Origin: Scytonema sp. UIC 10036
GTDB lineage: Bacteria; Cyanobacteriota; Cyanobacteriia; Cyanobacteriales; Nostocaceae
NCBI RefSeq assembly: GCF_009725235.1
Contig: NZ_WJFC01000078.1
Location: forward strand, 1 to 56,594
Reading direction: 5' to 3'
DNA length: 56,594 nucleotides
The first letter of the stretch is position 1. Each line of letters begins with the position of its first letter. Below the pieces are notes generated by a model, which was given only the letters and a program-made list of their open reading frames with translations, made no database searches and was not told where the DNA came from. Shown one piece after another: positions 25,922 to 34,579 of the stretch. The position numbers and the translations under genes were made by a program.

Positions 25922-26620
25922 TCCGCTAGTCGGAGGCTGGTTGAAGGAATTGAAATAGTAGGAGTAGAACCCACTCCTTCTGTGGAAAGGATTTTAAAAC
26001 TAAAACCAGACTTAATTCTTATGGCAGATCAATTTGAACCAGCATACGAACAACTATCAAAAATTGCCCCTGCTGTACTCATAGATATATGGAAAGATAG
26101 AATACCTATAAAAGCAAATTTTCGATATATTGCAGAAATTGTGGGAAAAGAGAAGGAAGGAGAAGAAGTACTTGCTCGATACCAAGAGCGCATTTCAAAG
26201 TTTAAGAATCAGTTAGGCGATCGCTTACTGAATTCAGAAATCTCAGTTCTTGGCTATTATCAAAATCAGCTTTTTCCTCCAGCCAATTGGGCAAGCTACT
26301 TCCAAGTTTTCCAAGATATTGGTTTACCAATTAAACCGATCTTGCTAAGAAAAGAAGAATATAGTAATATCAGTATCGAGGCAGTCGGCGATTTTGAGGC
26401 TGACATCATGTTTTTTACTGAGCTTAATAACCCTTCAAAACCTCTATATCAGAATCCTTTGATCCAATTTCTAAAAGCTGTTAAGAACAATCGAGCTTAT
26501 ATTGTTGATGGAAGTATCTGGGAATTCTATAGTCCCATTGGTATAAATCTTTTTCTTGATGATCTTTCTAAATATCTGCTAGAGATCCGGTACAGTAATC
26601 ACAACTTCAGGTTAGGATGA
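25922..26620 (+). pseudogene. Ferric-siderophore periplasmic binding protein (FecB-like), 5' truncated
   Basis: The frame opens just after a TAG at 25919 and reads IVGVEPTPSVERILKLKPDLILMADQ, the first conserved block of FecB/BtuF-type binding proteins. It continues with YIAEIVGKEKEGEEVLARY, ISVLGYYQNQLFPP, FEADIMFFTE and VKNNRAYIVDGSIWEF to a natural stop. About 90-110 N-terminal residues, including signal peptide and lipobox, are missing. The break coincides with a small repeat and the IS110 element. It would have delivered ferric siderophore to an ABC importer. A GTG at 25982 could still start a cytosolic fragment, but a binding protein without its export signal cannot work. Confidence 0.8.
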
Positions 26621-26954
26621 CCAAAGAGGCTGACACAAGAGTTGTGCGGTGTCCAGTTATGTAAATTTGTGTAAAGTAGTTCTCATTTAAGGGGAGTAGG
26701 TTTAAAGGCATAGAACTGCCCTTGTGGCACCCAAAGCGTGGAGTTATCAAAAGCGGAGCAGGCGATTATTAATCATATCAAACGTGCCAAACTGTTTATT
26801 TTCTGGCGGCAAGTGTATCAAAAATTATTCGGTTGAATTTCACGCCAGAGTTAGCAAACAACTTTGATGTCAGTGGTTACTTAGCCGATGCATTGAAGAA
26901 CCGCACGTTAGTGAAGACTTGATTGCAAAAAGCGATCTCATTTCGAGGGGTGTG
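26621..26954. other. Region with an unrecognised coding relic
   Basis: At about 26743-26922 two successive plus-strand frames look protein-like: SVELSKAEQAIINHIKRAKLFIFWRQVYQKLFG, stopped by TGA, then in another frame FTPELANNFDVSGYLADALKNR to TGA. Together they suggest a decayed gene fragment of unknown family. No promoter or start is apparent. Confidence 0.35.
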
Positions 26955-27812
26955 TTAATAGTCATCAAAATTAGTACTCATAGATACTTCCCTCCAAGCA
27001 TCTAATTCTGATTTTATAAACTCCAATGCACCTTCAATCACTTCTACTGTATCTGGTCCCAGCGCTAATCTAATTGGTGGGTTATCACTATCGACTGCTT
27101 TAATCATGGCTAGAGCAGCTTTTCTAGGGTCACCAAGTGCATTTAAATCGTGATCCCACATATCTTGACGCATATTTCCAATTGATACTTCATAATCCTT
27201 AATTTGAGTATCAGTTACGACAACAGAACGCTTGATAAAATCAGTACGGAAAGCACCAGGTTCAACAATAGTAACCTTAATACCGAATGGAGCCACTTCA
27301 CTCGCCAAACTTCCGGAAATTCCTTCTACTGCAAGTTTACTACTGTTGTAGAATCCCCAAGCATTAGCAGTACTAAAACAACCTATTGATGAAACATTAA
27401 GGATATGACCACTGCGTTGCTGTCGCATATAAGGTAATACTGTCCGTTGCATGTCTAAAACACCAAAAAAGTTTGTTTCAAATAGACGACGAACCTCCTT
27501 ATCACTGACTTCTTCAATTGCTCCAATAGTTGACACTCCGGCATTATTGACAAGTACATCAATGCGTCCATATTGAGCAATTGCCTGCTTTACTGCTTCT
27601 CGCACCTCTTCGGGTTTCGTGACATCAAGTTGCACAGCGATTGCAAGGTCTGGGTATTTTGCAGCTAAATCTTGAACTTTCTGCGGATTTCGTGCTGTTA
27701 AAACCACTGCTTCACCCTTTTCTAGTACCGCTTCAGCTAAAGCTCTGCCAAGACCGCTTGAAGTACCGGTAATAAACCACACCCGTTGTTGATAATTAGA
27801 GGATGTAACCAT
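26955..27812 (-). CDS. SDR family NAD(P)-dependent oxidoreductase
   Basis: 285 aa, a classical short-chain dehydrogenase. Cofactor site TGTSSGLGRALAE (residues 15-27), DVTKPEEV, NNAGVSTIGAIEE, active-site Ser in LNVSSIGCF and the YxxxK pair in FYNSSKLAVE; PGAFRTDF follows. The likely reaction is oxidation of an alcohol or reduction of a ketone. It lies downstream of the MATE gene after a repeat-rich gap of about 550 bp, so it may not belong to the same transcript. It differs from the SDR at 30791-31654, which lacks the catalytic Tyr. Confidence 0.88.
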   Translation of the reverse strand: MVTSSNYQQRVWFITGTSSGLGRALAEAVLEKGEAVVLTARNPQKVQDLAAKYPDLAIAVQLDVTKPEEVREAVKQAIAQYGRIDVLVNNAGVSTIGAIEEVSDKEVRRLFETNFFGVLDMQRTVLPYMRQQRSGHILNVSSIGCFSTANAWGFYNSSKLAVEGISGSLASEVAPFGIKVTIVEPGAFRTDFIKRSVVVTDTQIKDYEVSIGNMRQDMWDHDLNALGDPRKAALAMIKAVDSDNPPIRLALGPDTVEVIEGALEFIKSELDAWREVSMSTNFDDY

Positions 27813-28135
27813 GAAAAATCTCCATTAAGTAATAAAACATAGTGAAACGGACACTTACTTACTGTTTCTCTTGATGATGAGGTGTACTAAGCATTAGAGG
27901 ATGTTTGAAAAGTTATGATTGATGTATCAAATATTTTTTACCCCACCCTAACCCTCCCCTTATAAAGGGGAGCCACTGCGCCATCGCGGCAATGCCCGAC
28001 TTGAAGCATGTGGCGTGAGGAACTGAATTTCTCTCATTTCCCCCTTTATAAGGGGAGCCACTGCGCCATCGCGGTTTCCCGACTTGTAGCAAGTGGCGTG
28101 GACTAAGGGGGGTAATCATGTGATTAAAATGACAG
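27813..28135. repeat. Tandem small dispersed repeats
   Basis: Two near-identical units at about 27954-28016 and 28041-28105 each contain CCTTATAAAGGGG or CTTTATAAGGGG, then GAGCCACTGCGCCATCGCGG, CCCGACTTG and AGCA(T/A)GTGGCGTG. They give spurious reading frames on the minus strand. No gene in this stretch. Confidence 0.65.
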
Positions 28136-28204
28136 TCAACCACTTTTCAAACACCTCTTAGATGCTGTTTCCTCCTTTGATAATCTTTTTACTAACTCGT
28201 TCAT
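28136..28204 (-). pseudogene. Possible 5' relic of the 108-aa cassette gene
   Basis: A frame from ATG 28204 reads MNELVKRLSKEETASKRCLKSG and stops. The first nine residues match MNELVQRLS of the 108-aa unknown gene, and the DNA around ACTAACTCGTTCATG is shared. It has no further similarity. It may be a third, mostly lost copy located at the 3' end of the biosynthetic cluster, or chance similarity of a short stretch. The rest of the gap to 28368 is AT-rich with no gene. Confidence 0.4.
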
Positions 28205-28368
28205 GTAATTATCTTCAACTAAGAATCATTTGTATTTTGACTTTATATAACAAAATTATATGTAAAAGCTCATATTTTCTTTTATTAAATTTCAAATGAT
28301 TATCAAAATAACTTATGTATAATTAAGCTTATATAAATGTCTAAATTCTTTCGCTGTCAGCAAAAAAA

Positions 28369-29676
28369 CTACCAACATAAATATACAATCTCCAAGATTG
28401 AACCGATATATATACCTCTTAAACCAATTATCTTGGAGAAAAATATCATCATTGGCACATTCAATACTATGCTTTTCAAAAATAGTGCTAATAAAACAAC
28501 TTTAGGCTTACCGATAGAGAGGAAAAGGGTATTACTACAGTAAGCTAAAGGCCATATTGGTATTAGTATATTGAGTATCCTAAAATTAATTACATCCTCT
28601 CCAGTAAAATTAACACCTGGTAAAATTATATTTAAAAATGTCTTTGGAGCTATTTGTAAAGGTAGCCAAATAAGTAATAGTAATGCAGATCCTATTATTA
28701 CGAAAAGTAAATATGCGTTCTTAACCCTTCTGTACTTCTTCGCCCCATAATTCATGCCTATTACTGGTTGTAATGCTTGTGCAAAGCCAACACTAGGAAT
28801 GAGCATCAGTGAATTCAATTTCATTGTTGCACCGAAAAAAGCAATATCGATATTCTTTCCGTAATCGGAAATTAAATTAAACATCACTAATTCTTGAACT
28901 AATATCACCACTGGAAAAAATATTGAAGACACTCCTATTGAAAATATTTCTGTAAGTAAGTCTATCGCGAGCACTATTTTTTTAATATGAACAGGGATAA
29001 TGCTTTTACCTGTAATAAAATAAGATAGATTCAGAATACTAGAAACCACCATTGCGATAACTGTAGCCAGAGCGATGCCTTGGATTCCCCAATTATATAC
29101 AGTGATGAATATATAGTTTAATAAAACATTAATACTCACAAAAATCAAGTTAAATATTGTATTCAATCTAATCTTTCCTTCTGAATTTATAACCTCCCCA
29201 AAAGCTTCTCCCAATATCAAAAATATAGAACCTAATACATATATTTTTAAATACTTTGTACCTTCTGAGGCAACTTCACCATTCCCGCCCATGAATGCAA
29301 TTAATTCTTGACCAAATATATAACCAATAATTGTAATGAAAGAAGAAATTACAATACTTAAAATTATAATATTTCCAAATAATTTGGATTGAGTCTTAAC
29401 CTCTCCAGATCCAATAGCTCGACTAAGAACAGAAGCAGAGCCTACTCCTATCAAGCCAGCAAATCCATTGACTAAAGATGTAAGTGGCATTGCTATTGAG
29501 ATACCAGCTAAAGCATTTTCACCAATGAACCTTCCTGCAAATAAAGCATCGATAAAGCTGTTTAAACTAAGCATTAATACCCCCAAAATACTGGGTATTG
29601 ACAGCTTAAACATTAATTTAATTAAATTACCTTGAAGGATTTCGTTTGTAATTTGAGATTGTTTTGGTGAAGTCAT
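28369..29676 (-). CDS. MATE family efflux transporter
   Basis: 435 aa with twelve or nearly twelve hydrophobic segments. The N-terminal MATE pattern is clear: LIKLMFKLSIPSILGVLMLSLNSFIDALFAGRFIGENALAGISIAMPL, and the second half begins near FSIGVSSIFFPVVILVQELVMFN with GFAQALQPVIGMNYGAKKYRRV. MATE proteins are cation-driven exporters of small organic molecules; in this position it is the probable exporter of the cluster product. It starts 4 nt after the end of the sucrase/ferredoxin-like gene, so the two are co-transcribed. The C-terminus (GSILEIVYLCW) is about 15-20 residues shorter than usual, perhaps slightly truncated. Confidence 0.9.
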   Translation of the reverse strand: MTSPKQSQITNEILQGNLIKLMFKLSIPSILGVLMLSLNSFIDALFAGRFIGENALAGISIAMPLTSLVNGFAGLIGVGSASVLSRAIGSGEVKTQSKLFGNIIILSIVISSFITIIGYIFGQELIAFMGGNGEVASEGTKYLKIYVLGSIFLILGEAFGEVINSEGKIRLNTIFNLIFVSINVLLNYIFITVYNWGIQGIALATVIAMVVSSILNLSYFITGKSIIPVHIKKIVLAIDLLTEIFSIGVSSIFFPVVILVQELVMFNLISDYGKNIDIAFFGATMKLNSLMLIPSVGFAQALQPVIGMNYGAKKYRRVKNAYLLFVIIGSALLLLIWLPLQIAPKTFLNIILPGVNFTGEDVINFRILNILIPIWPLAYCSNTLFLSIGKPKVVLLALFLKSIVLNVPMMIFFSKIIGLRGIYIGSILEIVYLCW

Positions 29677-29680
29677 TTAT

Positions 29681-30712
29681 TTACTCAACTTTAGCCAAAT
29701 GGCTAACACGATACTGCTTTACTGCTTCTAGTTCGATTTCTTTTGCTGAATTAAATGCGGTCATCACTTCTCCACAAACTTCGATTTTGGCTTTATAGGC
29801 ACCTTTTGTACTACTATCTGGGTCTGTAAAATTAATCCGAACTTCTACCCAGTCAGGCTCTTGCCCTTCGGCCACTTGTTCCATTGTCATTACTTTTCCC
29901 GCTTTCAAATAGTTAAGCCAATTCCATCCAAACTGCATCCAAATTTCGCGCTCGGCTATTTGCTCAAATTTGCTTAAACCAGTCCATCCTCGGTAGTATT
30001 GACGCACACCAAATACTGAACCATTTCGCTTTACCAGTAAATCCAATATTTCTGGTTCAATATGTCCCCACAAACATCCTTGAGGTAAATCAATTAGGGT
30101 AGGAGCAAATTGATGACCGCCAAAGTGAGTTGTTTGCCATACTCTTAACTTTCCATTGGAAGCAGGAGCATATTCCTTACGTAATCGCCGATATATAGGA
30201 GTGCCAAATCTGCCACAAGCAAGGTCTACTTGAGCATGGGTGCAAACCATGAGTTCGCGAATGTGACTCGTTTGTTGTTGATACTGCTGAAATTCTGATA
30301 AATCGTTGGGTTGTTGCATTAATTGCTTGAATATTGCTGTCACTAAAGCAGCAGCTTCGCTTTCTGGAACAACAAACTCCTGTTTCTCAAACTGAGAAAA
30401 TAGCTTTGCAGGGCGATAGTAGTACAACACACGGGTAAAACCAGGATAGGAATACTCGAGATCGGGAGCAATTAGTATCGGTTTTAACTTAATTCTATGC
30501 TGAAAAACTAACTCTTGAAACAAACCCAACACTGATTTGAGAGTTGGATTTTCCTCAAAGATATTTTGCGACCAAGGCAGGGGAATTTCCATCATTAACC
30601 AATAGTCACAAGTATCTGCTGTACCAATTGGGTCTTCTCCATTAGTTTTGGAAACTAAGGAGCAAAAACGACAATATTTTGTAAGAAATTCGTGAGTATG
30701 TTGAATTGGCAT
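29681..30712 (-). CDS. Sucrase/ferredoxin-like (thioredoxin-fold 2Fe-2S) protein
   Basis: 343 aa. The C-terminal half carries the Suc/Fer-like family blocks: VCTHAQVDLACGRFGTPIYRRL with two Cys, then VWQTTHFGGHQFAPTLIDLPQGCLWGHI. A Cys pair YCRFCSLVS is near the N-terminus. The fold is thioredoxin-like and some relatives bind a [2Fe-2S] cluster. No signal peptide, so cytosolic. Located between an SDR and the MATE exporter in the biosynthetic cluster, it could pass electrons to the P450s or reduce a ferric chelate on re-entry. Both are inferences; the family has few characterised members. Confidence 0.75.
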   Translation of the reverse strand: MPIQHTHEFLTKYCRFCSLVSKTNGEDPIGTADTCDYWLMMEIPLPWSQNIFEENPTLKSVLGLFQELVFQHRIKLKPILIAPDLEYSYPGFTRVLYYYRPAKLFSQFEKQEFVVPESEAAALVTAIFKQLMQQPNDLSEFQQYQQQTSHIRELMVCTHAQVDLACGRFGTPIYRRLRKEYAPASNGKLRVWQTTHFGGHQFAPTLIDLPQGCLWGHIEPEILDLLVKRNGSVFGVRQYYRGWTGLSKFEQIAEREIWMQFGWNWLNYLKAGKVMTMEQVAEGQEPDWVEVRINFTDPDSSTKGAYKAKIEVCGEVMTAFNSAKEIELEAVKQYRVSHLAKVE

Positions 30713-30790
30713 ATTGACTATACTGGACTTTAGTTGTTCTTCTTAAGGAAGAAAATACAAATTAACTATTAATTAAATCTCATATTTTCA

Positions 30791-31654
30791 TTAATCCTTA
30801 AAAAGATTGTCATAAAAATACTGGTGGGTTACTAACCTTTTATACAACGCATACAGCTTCCACTTCCACGGTGATCGCACGACAAAATATTGTCTTCTAG
30901 GCTTGGGAGCTTCCAGAGCCTTTAATATAGCGTCTGTAACTTTTTCAGATGGTAAACCTGTGGTGCGATTTCCCTGCACGGATTCTTCTATACATACTTG
31001 AAAATTCTTACCATAAATAGCTTTCATTTCGGGTGACATATTAGCTAATACTTTTTTACCATCAGCTTCTACTTTGTCAGCCTGCTCTGGAGTGATTATT
31101 CCCTCTGGCAATATAGACAATACTTCAATTCCACTGGAACGTAACTCCATTCGTAAAGAATCTGTGATTGCCTCAAGTGCGATTTTGGATGTAGATAATA
31201 GCGCTCTGTATGGTAAAGCGAATCTACCACAAATTGCACTAATATTAATAATTCTACTTTTCGTCTTTCTTAGCATTGGCAAAAAGGCTTGTGTGACAGC
31301 TATCTGACCTATAACATTTATTTCAAAATTCCGTCTTATATCATCTATTGGTATACATTCTAATGGTCCGTCAAACCCAGTATATGCATTGTTAATTAAC
31401 GCAAATAATCCCTCAGCACTGATTGCCAAGGAGACAAATTCTGAAGCAGATTTTATTTCTTCCACTTTTGTGATGTCCATGATAATCGGTGTTAAATCTC
31501 CAGATACAACTTGCTTAAGAGCTTCCGCATCTTTTTCTGTGCGGACTCCTGCAAATACTCTATACCCTTCCTCAGTAAGTTTAAGCGCGATCGCTCGACC
31601 AATACCTGTGGATGTTCCTGTGATAACGACCGCACCTTTATTACTCTTGGTCAT
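30791..31654 (-). CDS. SDR-family protein lacking the catalytic Tyr
   Basis: 287 aa from ATG 31654, preceded by GAGGA at proper spacing; an upstream start at 31717 would add 21 non-family residues. Rossmann motif TGTSTGIGRAIAL and NNAYTGFDG (NNAG degenerated to NNAY) are present, with active-site Ser in INISAICGRF. Where classical SDRs have YxxxK, this protein reads LLSTSK: Lys157 is kept, position 153 is Leu. The nearest Tyr is at 149 (LPYRALLSTSK). It may bind cofactor without normal hydride-transfer chemistry, or use another acid. It is downstream of the P450 genes in the same orientation. Confidence 0.85.
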   Translation of the reverse strand: MTKSNKGAVVITGTSTGIGRAIALKLTEEGYRVFAGVRTEKDAEALKQVVSGDLTPIIMDITKVEEIKSASEFVSLAISAEGLFALINNAYTGFDGPLECIPIDDIRRNFEINVIGQIAVTQAFLPMLRKTKSRIINISAICGRFALPYRALLSTSKIALEAITDSLRMELRSSGIEVLSILPEGIITPEQADKVEADGKKVLANMSPEMKAIYGKNFQVCIEESVQGNRTTGLPSEKVTDAILKALEAPKPRRQYFVVRSPWKWKLYALYKRLVTHQYFYDNLFKD

Positions 31655-31789
31655 ATTTATTTCCTCAATGATGAATTGTATTTTTAACTTGAAAAGGTCA
31701 GTTGATAAATATGGCATATCGACTGAATGAAGAATTTAATTTTATACTTAAAACAAGCAAAAAATAAGTAACTATTAATGTCATGAGTT

Positions 31790-33130
31790 TTAACGCCGAC
31801 CATGAAAAACCATTTTTACACCACTCCTTGGATGACACTGATCGTCAAAACGCTTGTGCCCTTCTGGTTGCTTGTTAACCAACTCTAATTTATAGTTGGA
31901 AAGAATAGTTGCTAATACAAGCTTCATTTGAAATATAGCGAAAGGTGCTGCAATGCAATTACGAGCACCACCACCGAAGGGTAGAAATTCATAATGAGAA
32001 AATTTTCTTTCTAGAAAACGCTCTGGCTTAAATTGTTTTGGCTCTGGATATAAATCTTCACGTTGATGTGTTGAATAAATATTACCAATCAGTACTGTAC
32101 CCGGAATTAACTCATAGTTCATTATTTCTACTGGAGACTCTACCAGTCTCGGTAACATAAACATTGGACTGGAAAGAATTCGTAAAGATTCGTTGCAAAC
32201 AGCACTAAGGTAGGGTAATGCAACAATATTCATAGGATCTGGATTTTCACCAAGACCATCAAGTTCATCAAGGAGTTGATCGCGAACATCTCTTAAACGG
32301 TGAACCCAATATAAACACCAGATAAGCGAATGTGCAGCACCATCCCTACTTGCGAATATAGGCAAAAACAGTAGGTCACCTATCTCCTCATTACTTAATG
32401 CTTTACCTGTTTCATCACAGGCAAGTATGAGATCGCAGAGCATATCAGTGTGTGAAGAATCTATCTGCTTCCGACGTTCTTGAACTTCATCATATAAAAA
32501 TTGAAGTATTTTTTTATAGAGGTTATTGCGGTATCCCTGCGGACTCCATCGACCTAAATCCAATCGTGCAAAAGAAAGTTCTTTAACAAGAAGATCATAC
32601 AGAAAAGATTCTTCATACTTCATCAAAGAAGTAAATAAATGCTTGATTTTTTTGTAACGTTCTCCTTCTCGTAACCCTATCACAATCTCTATCGCTATTT
32701 GCAAAATAATCTTTACTACTATGTCATAAGCAGTGAAAGTCTTTCCAATCGTCTGTTGATTAATAATTTTTTTCGTTATTTCGCAAATCTTTAGCCCACT
32801 TGCGTTCATCCGCTCTCCGTGGTACGTCTTCATTAAAAGAGGACGACGATGTTTGTGAACTAAGCCCTCAATTTCAAGGATTCCTTGCTGTCCTATTGTC
32901 AAAGTGGGATCTCGAAAAAATATACTAGAGTCTGTAATTTCTTTGGTATTACTAAAAATCTGCTTTATTCCTAAGGGATTACTGACATAAACAAATGGTG
33001 TAGAACCAAACATTACAGTTACAATGTCACCATAGCGCTTGTAGATAGAATCCAGGTAGGCAAGTGGATTATGCTTAATTTGCTGATTTAATAGCCAAGT
33101 GGGTGTTTTCACTTTTGGAGGTAGTGTCAT
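31790..33130 (-). CDS. Cytochrome P450 with degenerate oxygen-activation motif
   Basis: 446 aa. PPKVKTPTWLL proline-rich start, ExxR in NESLRILSS, heme loop FGGGARNCIAAPFA with Cys392 as the iron ligand. Compared with its neighbour (33181-34560; AAGDASGTA and FGGGSRVCIG), the I-helix reads ASRDGAAHS: the conserved Gly and Thr are Arg and His, and the Gly two after the heme Cys is Ala. Such changes in the acid-alcohol pair are seen in P450s with unusual chemistry or lost monooxygenase activity. No membrane anchor. It is 50 nt downstream of the other P450, of which it is a paralogue. Confidence 0.9.
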   Translation of the reverse strand: MTLPPKVKTPTWLLNQQIKHNPLAYLDSIYKRYGDIVTVMFGSTPFVYVSNPLGIKQIFSNTKEITDSSIFFRDPTLTIGQQGILEIEGLVHKHRRPLLMKTYHGERMNASGLKICEITKKIINQQTIGKTFTAYDIVVKIILQIAIEIVIGLREGERYKKIKHLFTSLMKYEESFLYDLLVKELSFARLDLGRWSPQGYRNNLYKKILQFLYDEVQERRKQIDSSHTDMLCDLILACDETGKALSNEEIGDLLFLPIFASRDGAAHSLIWCLYWVHRLRDVRDQLLDELDGLGENPDPMNIVALPYLSAVCNESLRILSSPMFMLPRLVESPVEIMNYELIPGTVLIGNIYSTHQREDLYPEPKQFKPERFLERKFSHYEFLPFGGGARNCIAAPFAIFQMKLVLATILSNYKLELVNKQPEGHKRFDDQCHPRSGVKMVFHGRR

Positions 33131-33180
33131 AAATATTACTTACTCCAGTATCAATGCAGAGGAATGAAAAACTCCAGAGA

Positions 33181-34560
33181 TTAAATTAGATCGACCGCTA
33201 ACAGTTGTGACTTTCCTTGACGTTGACGAAGACCACGCTTGACCATCTTTACGCCGCTAGCAGGATAACAAATCAAACCTCCATATTTGGGGCGTTCAGG
33301 ATTTTGCTTAACTAGCTCTAATTCGTAACGTGAAAGAATAGTTACTAATATAAGTTTCATTTCAAATAAGGCAAAAGTTGCGCCGATACACACACGAGAA
33401 CCACCTCCGAAGGGTAAAAACTCATAGGGAGAGAACTGTTTTTCTAAAAAGCGTTCTGGCAGAAATTCTTTTGGCTGAGGATATAAATCTTCATGCTGAT
33501 GTGTTGAATAAATATTAGCAATAAGCACTGTTCCCGGATTTAACTTGTAGCCCATCAACTCGACGGTTGATTCTACCAATCTGGGAAATGCAAATAACTG
33601 AGTTGGATAAATTCGCAAAACTTCGTTACAAACCGCATTCAAGTAAGGTAATGCGAAAATGCTCATGGGGTCTAGGTTGTCACCAAGACTATCAATTTCT
33701 GATAGCAAGCGCGATCGCACAGTAGGTAAACGATGAATCCAGTACAAAGCCCAAGCGATCGCAGTTCCGGAAGCATCGCCAGCCGCAAATATAGGAGATA
33801 ATAAAAGGTCACGCACTTCCTCATTACTTAGTGGTTGACCTGTCTCATCTTCAGCAAAGATAAGATCGGCAAGCATATCGGTGCGTGAAAAGTCTAATTG
33901 ATTGCGACGTTCTTCAACCTCTGTCGATAGTAATTGGAAAAGTTCTTGTCGAAGGTGGAGAAAATAACCCTGTGGGCTCCATCGACCTAAATCTCTTTCT
34001 CCAAAAATAGTGAGCAGAATCTTATCTATTGGTGATTGTACATTTAATCTCAAAATGGAGGTAAATAAATGCTTAATTTTTTCATGACGTTCTCCTTTAT
34101 CTATACCCATAACAATTTCTATACCCACTTTTAAGGTAATATCCTCAATTGTTGGGTATGCAATGAAAGGTTTTCCAACTGTCTGCTGACCAATAATCTT
34201 TTCTGTGAGTTCGCAGATACGTCGCCCACAGGCTTGCATCCGCGCTCCATGAAAAGTATGCATTAATATTTTGCGCCGATTTTTGTGAATTAAACCATCA
34301 AGTTGAAGGACTCCTTTTTCTCCTGTCCCTAAAGCGAAACCTCGGTTTAAATCACCCTTTGCAACAATTTCTTTGGTATTTGTGAAAATTTGCTTGATTC
34401 CTGATGGATTGCTTACATAAACTATTGGTGTGGAACCAAACATGAGAGTGACCATATCACCATAACGTTTGGAAATCCTATCCATATAATCAAAGGGATT
34501 AGCCTCGAATTGCAGACCTATTAACCAAGAAGGGGTTTTTGGCCCTGGGGGTAGTTGCAT
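33181..34560 (-). CDS. Cytochrome P450 (canonical motifs)
   Basis: 459 aa, soluble, starting MQLPPGPKTPSWLIG. I-helix FAAGDASGTAIAW with the oxygen-activating Gly/Asp/Thr, ExxR in NEVLRIYPT, PERFLEKQFSPYEFLPFGGGSRVCIG with Cys391. It is 19 nt downstream of the terminal NRPS, so it is probably translated from the same transcript and hydroxylates or otherwise oxidises the peptide/polyketide. No ferredoxin or reductase is adjacent apart from the Suc/Fer-like gene 2.5 kb further on. Confidence 0.92.
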   Translation of the reverse strand: MQLPPGPKTPSWLIGLQFEANPFDYMDRISKRYGDMVTLMFGSTPIVYVSNPSGIKQIFTNTKEIVAKGDLNRGFALGTGEKGVLQLDGLIHKNRRKILMHTFHGARMQACGRRICELTEKIIGQQTVGKPFIAYPTIEDITLKVGIEIVMGIDKGERHEKIKHLFTSILRLNVQSPIDKILLTIFGERDLGRWSPQGYFLHLRQELFQLLSTEVEERRNQLDFSRTDMLADLIFAEDETGQPLSNEEVRDLLLSPIFAAGDASGTAIAWALYWIHRLPTVRSRLLSEIDSLGDNLDPMSIFALPYLNAVCNEVLRIYPTQLFAFPRLVESTVELMGYKLNPGTVLIANIYSTHQHEDLYPQPKEFLPERFLEKQFSPYEFLPFGGGSRVCIGATFALFEMKLILVTILSRYELELVKQNPERPKYGGLICYPASGVKMVKRGLRQRQGKSQLLAVDLI

Positions 34561-34579
34561 AATGTGTTTACTCCCATTA

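Noticed and set aside
28291..28310. TGATTATCA flanked by AT-rich DNA as a Fur box
   Set aside because: It lies at the 3' end of the MATE gene with no promoter to control on either strand; a 9-bp palindrome in AT-rich DNA is weak evidence.
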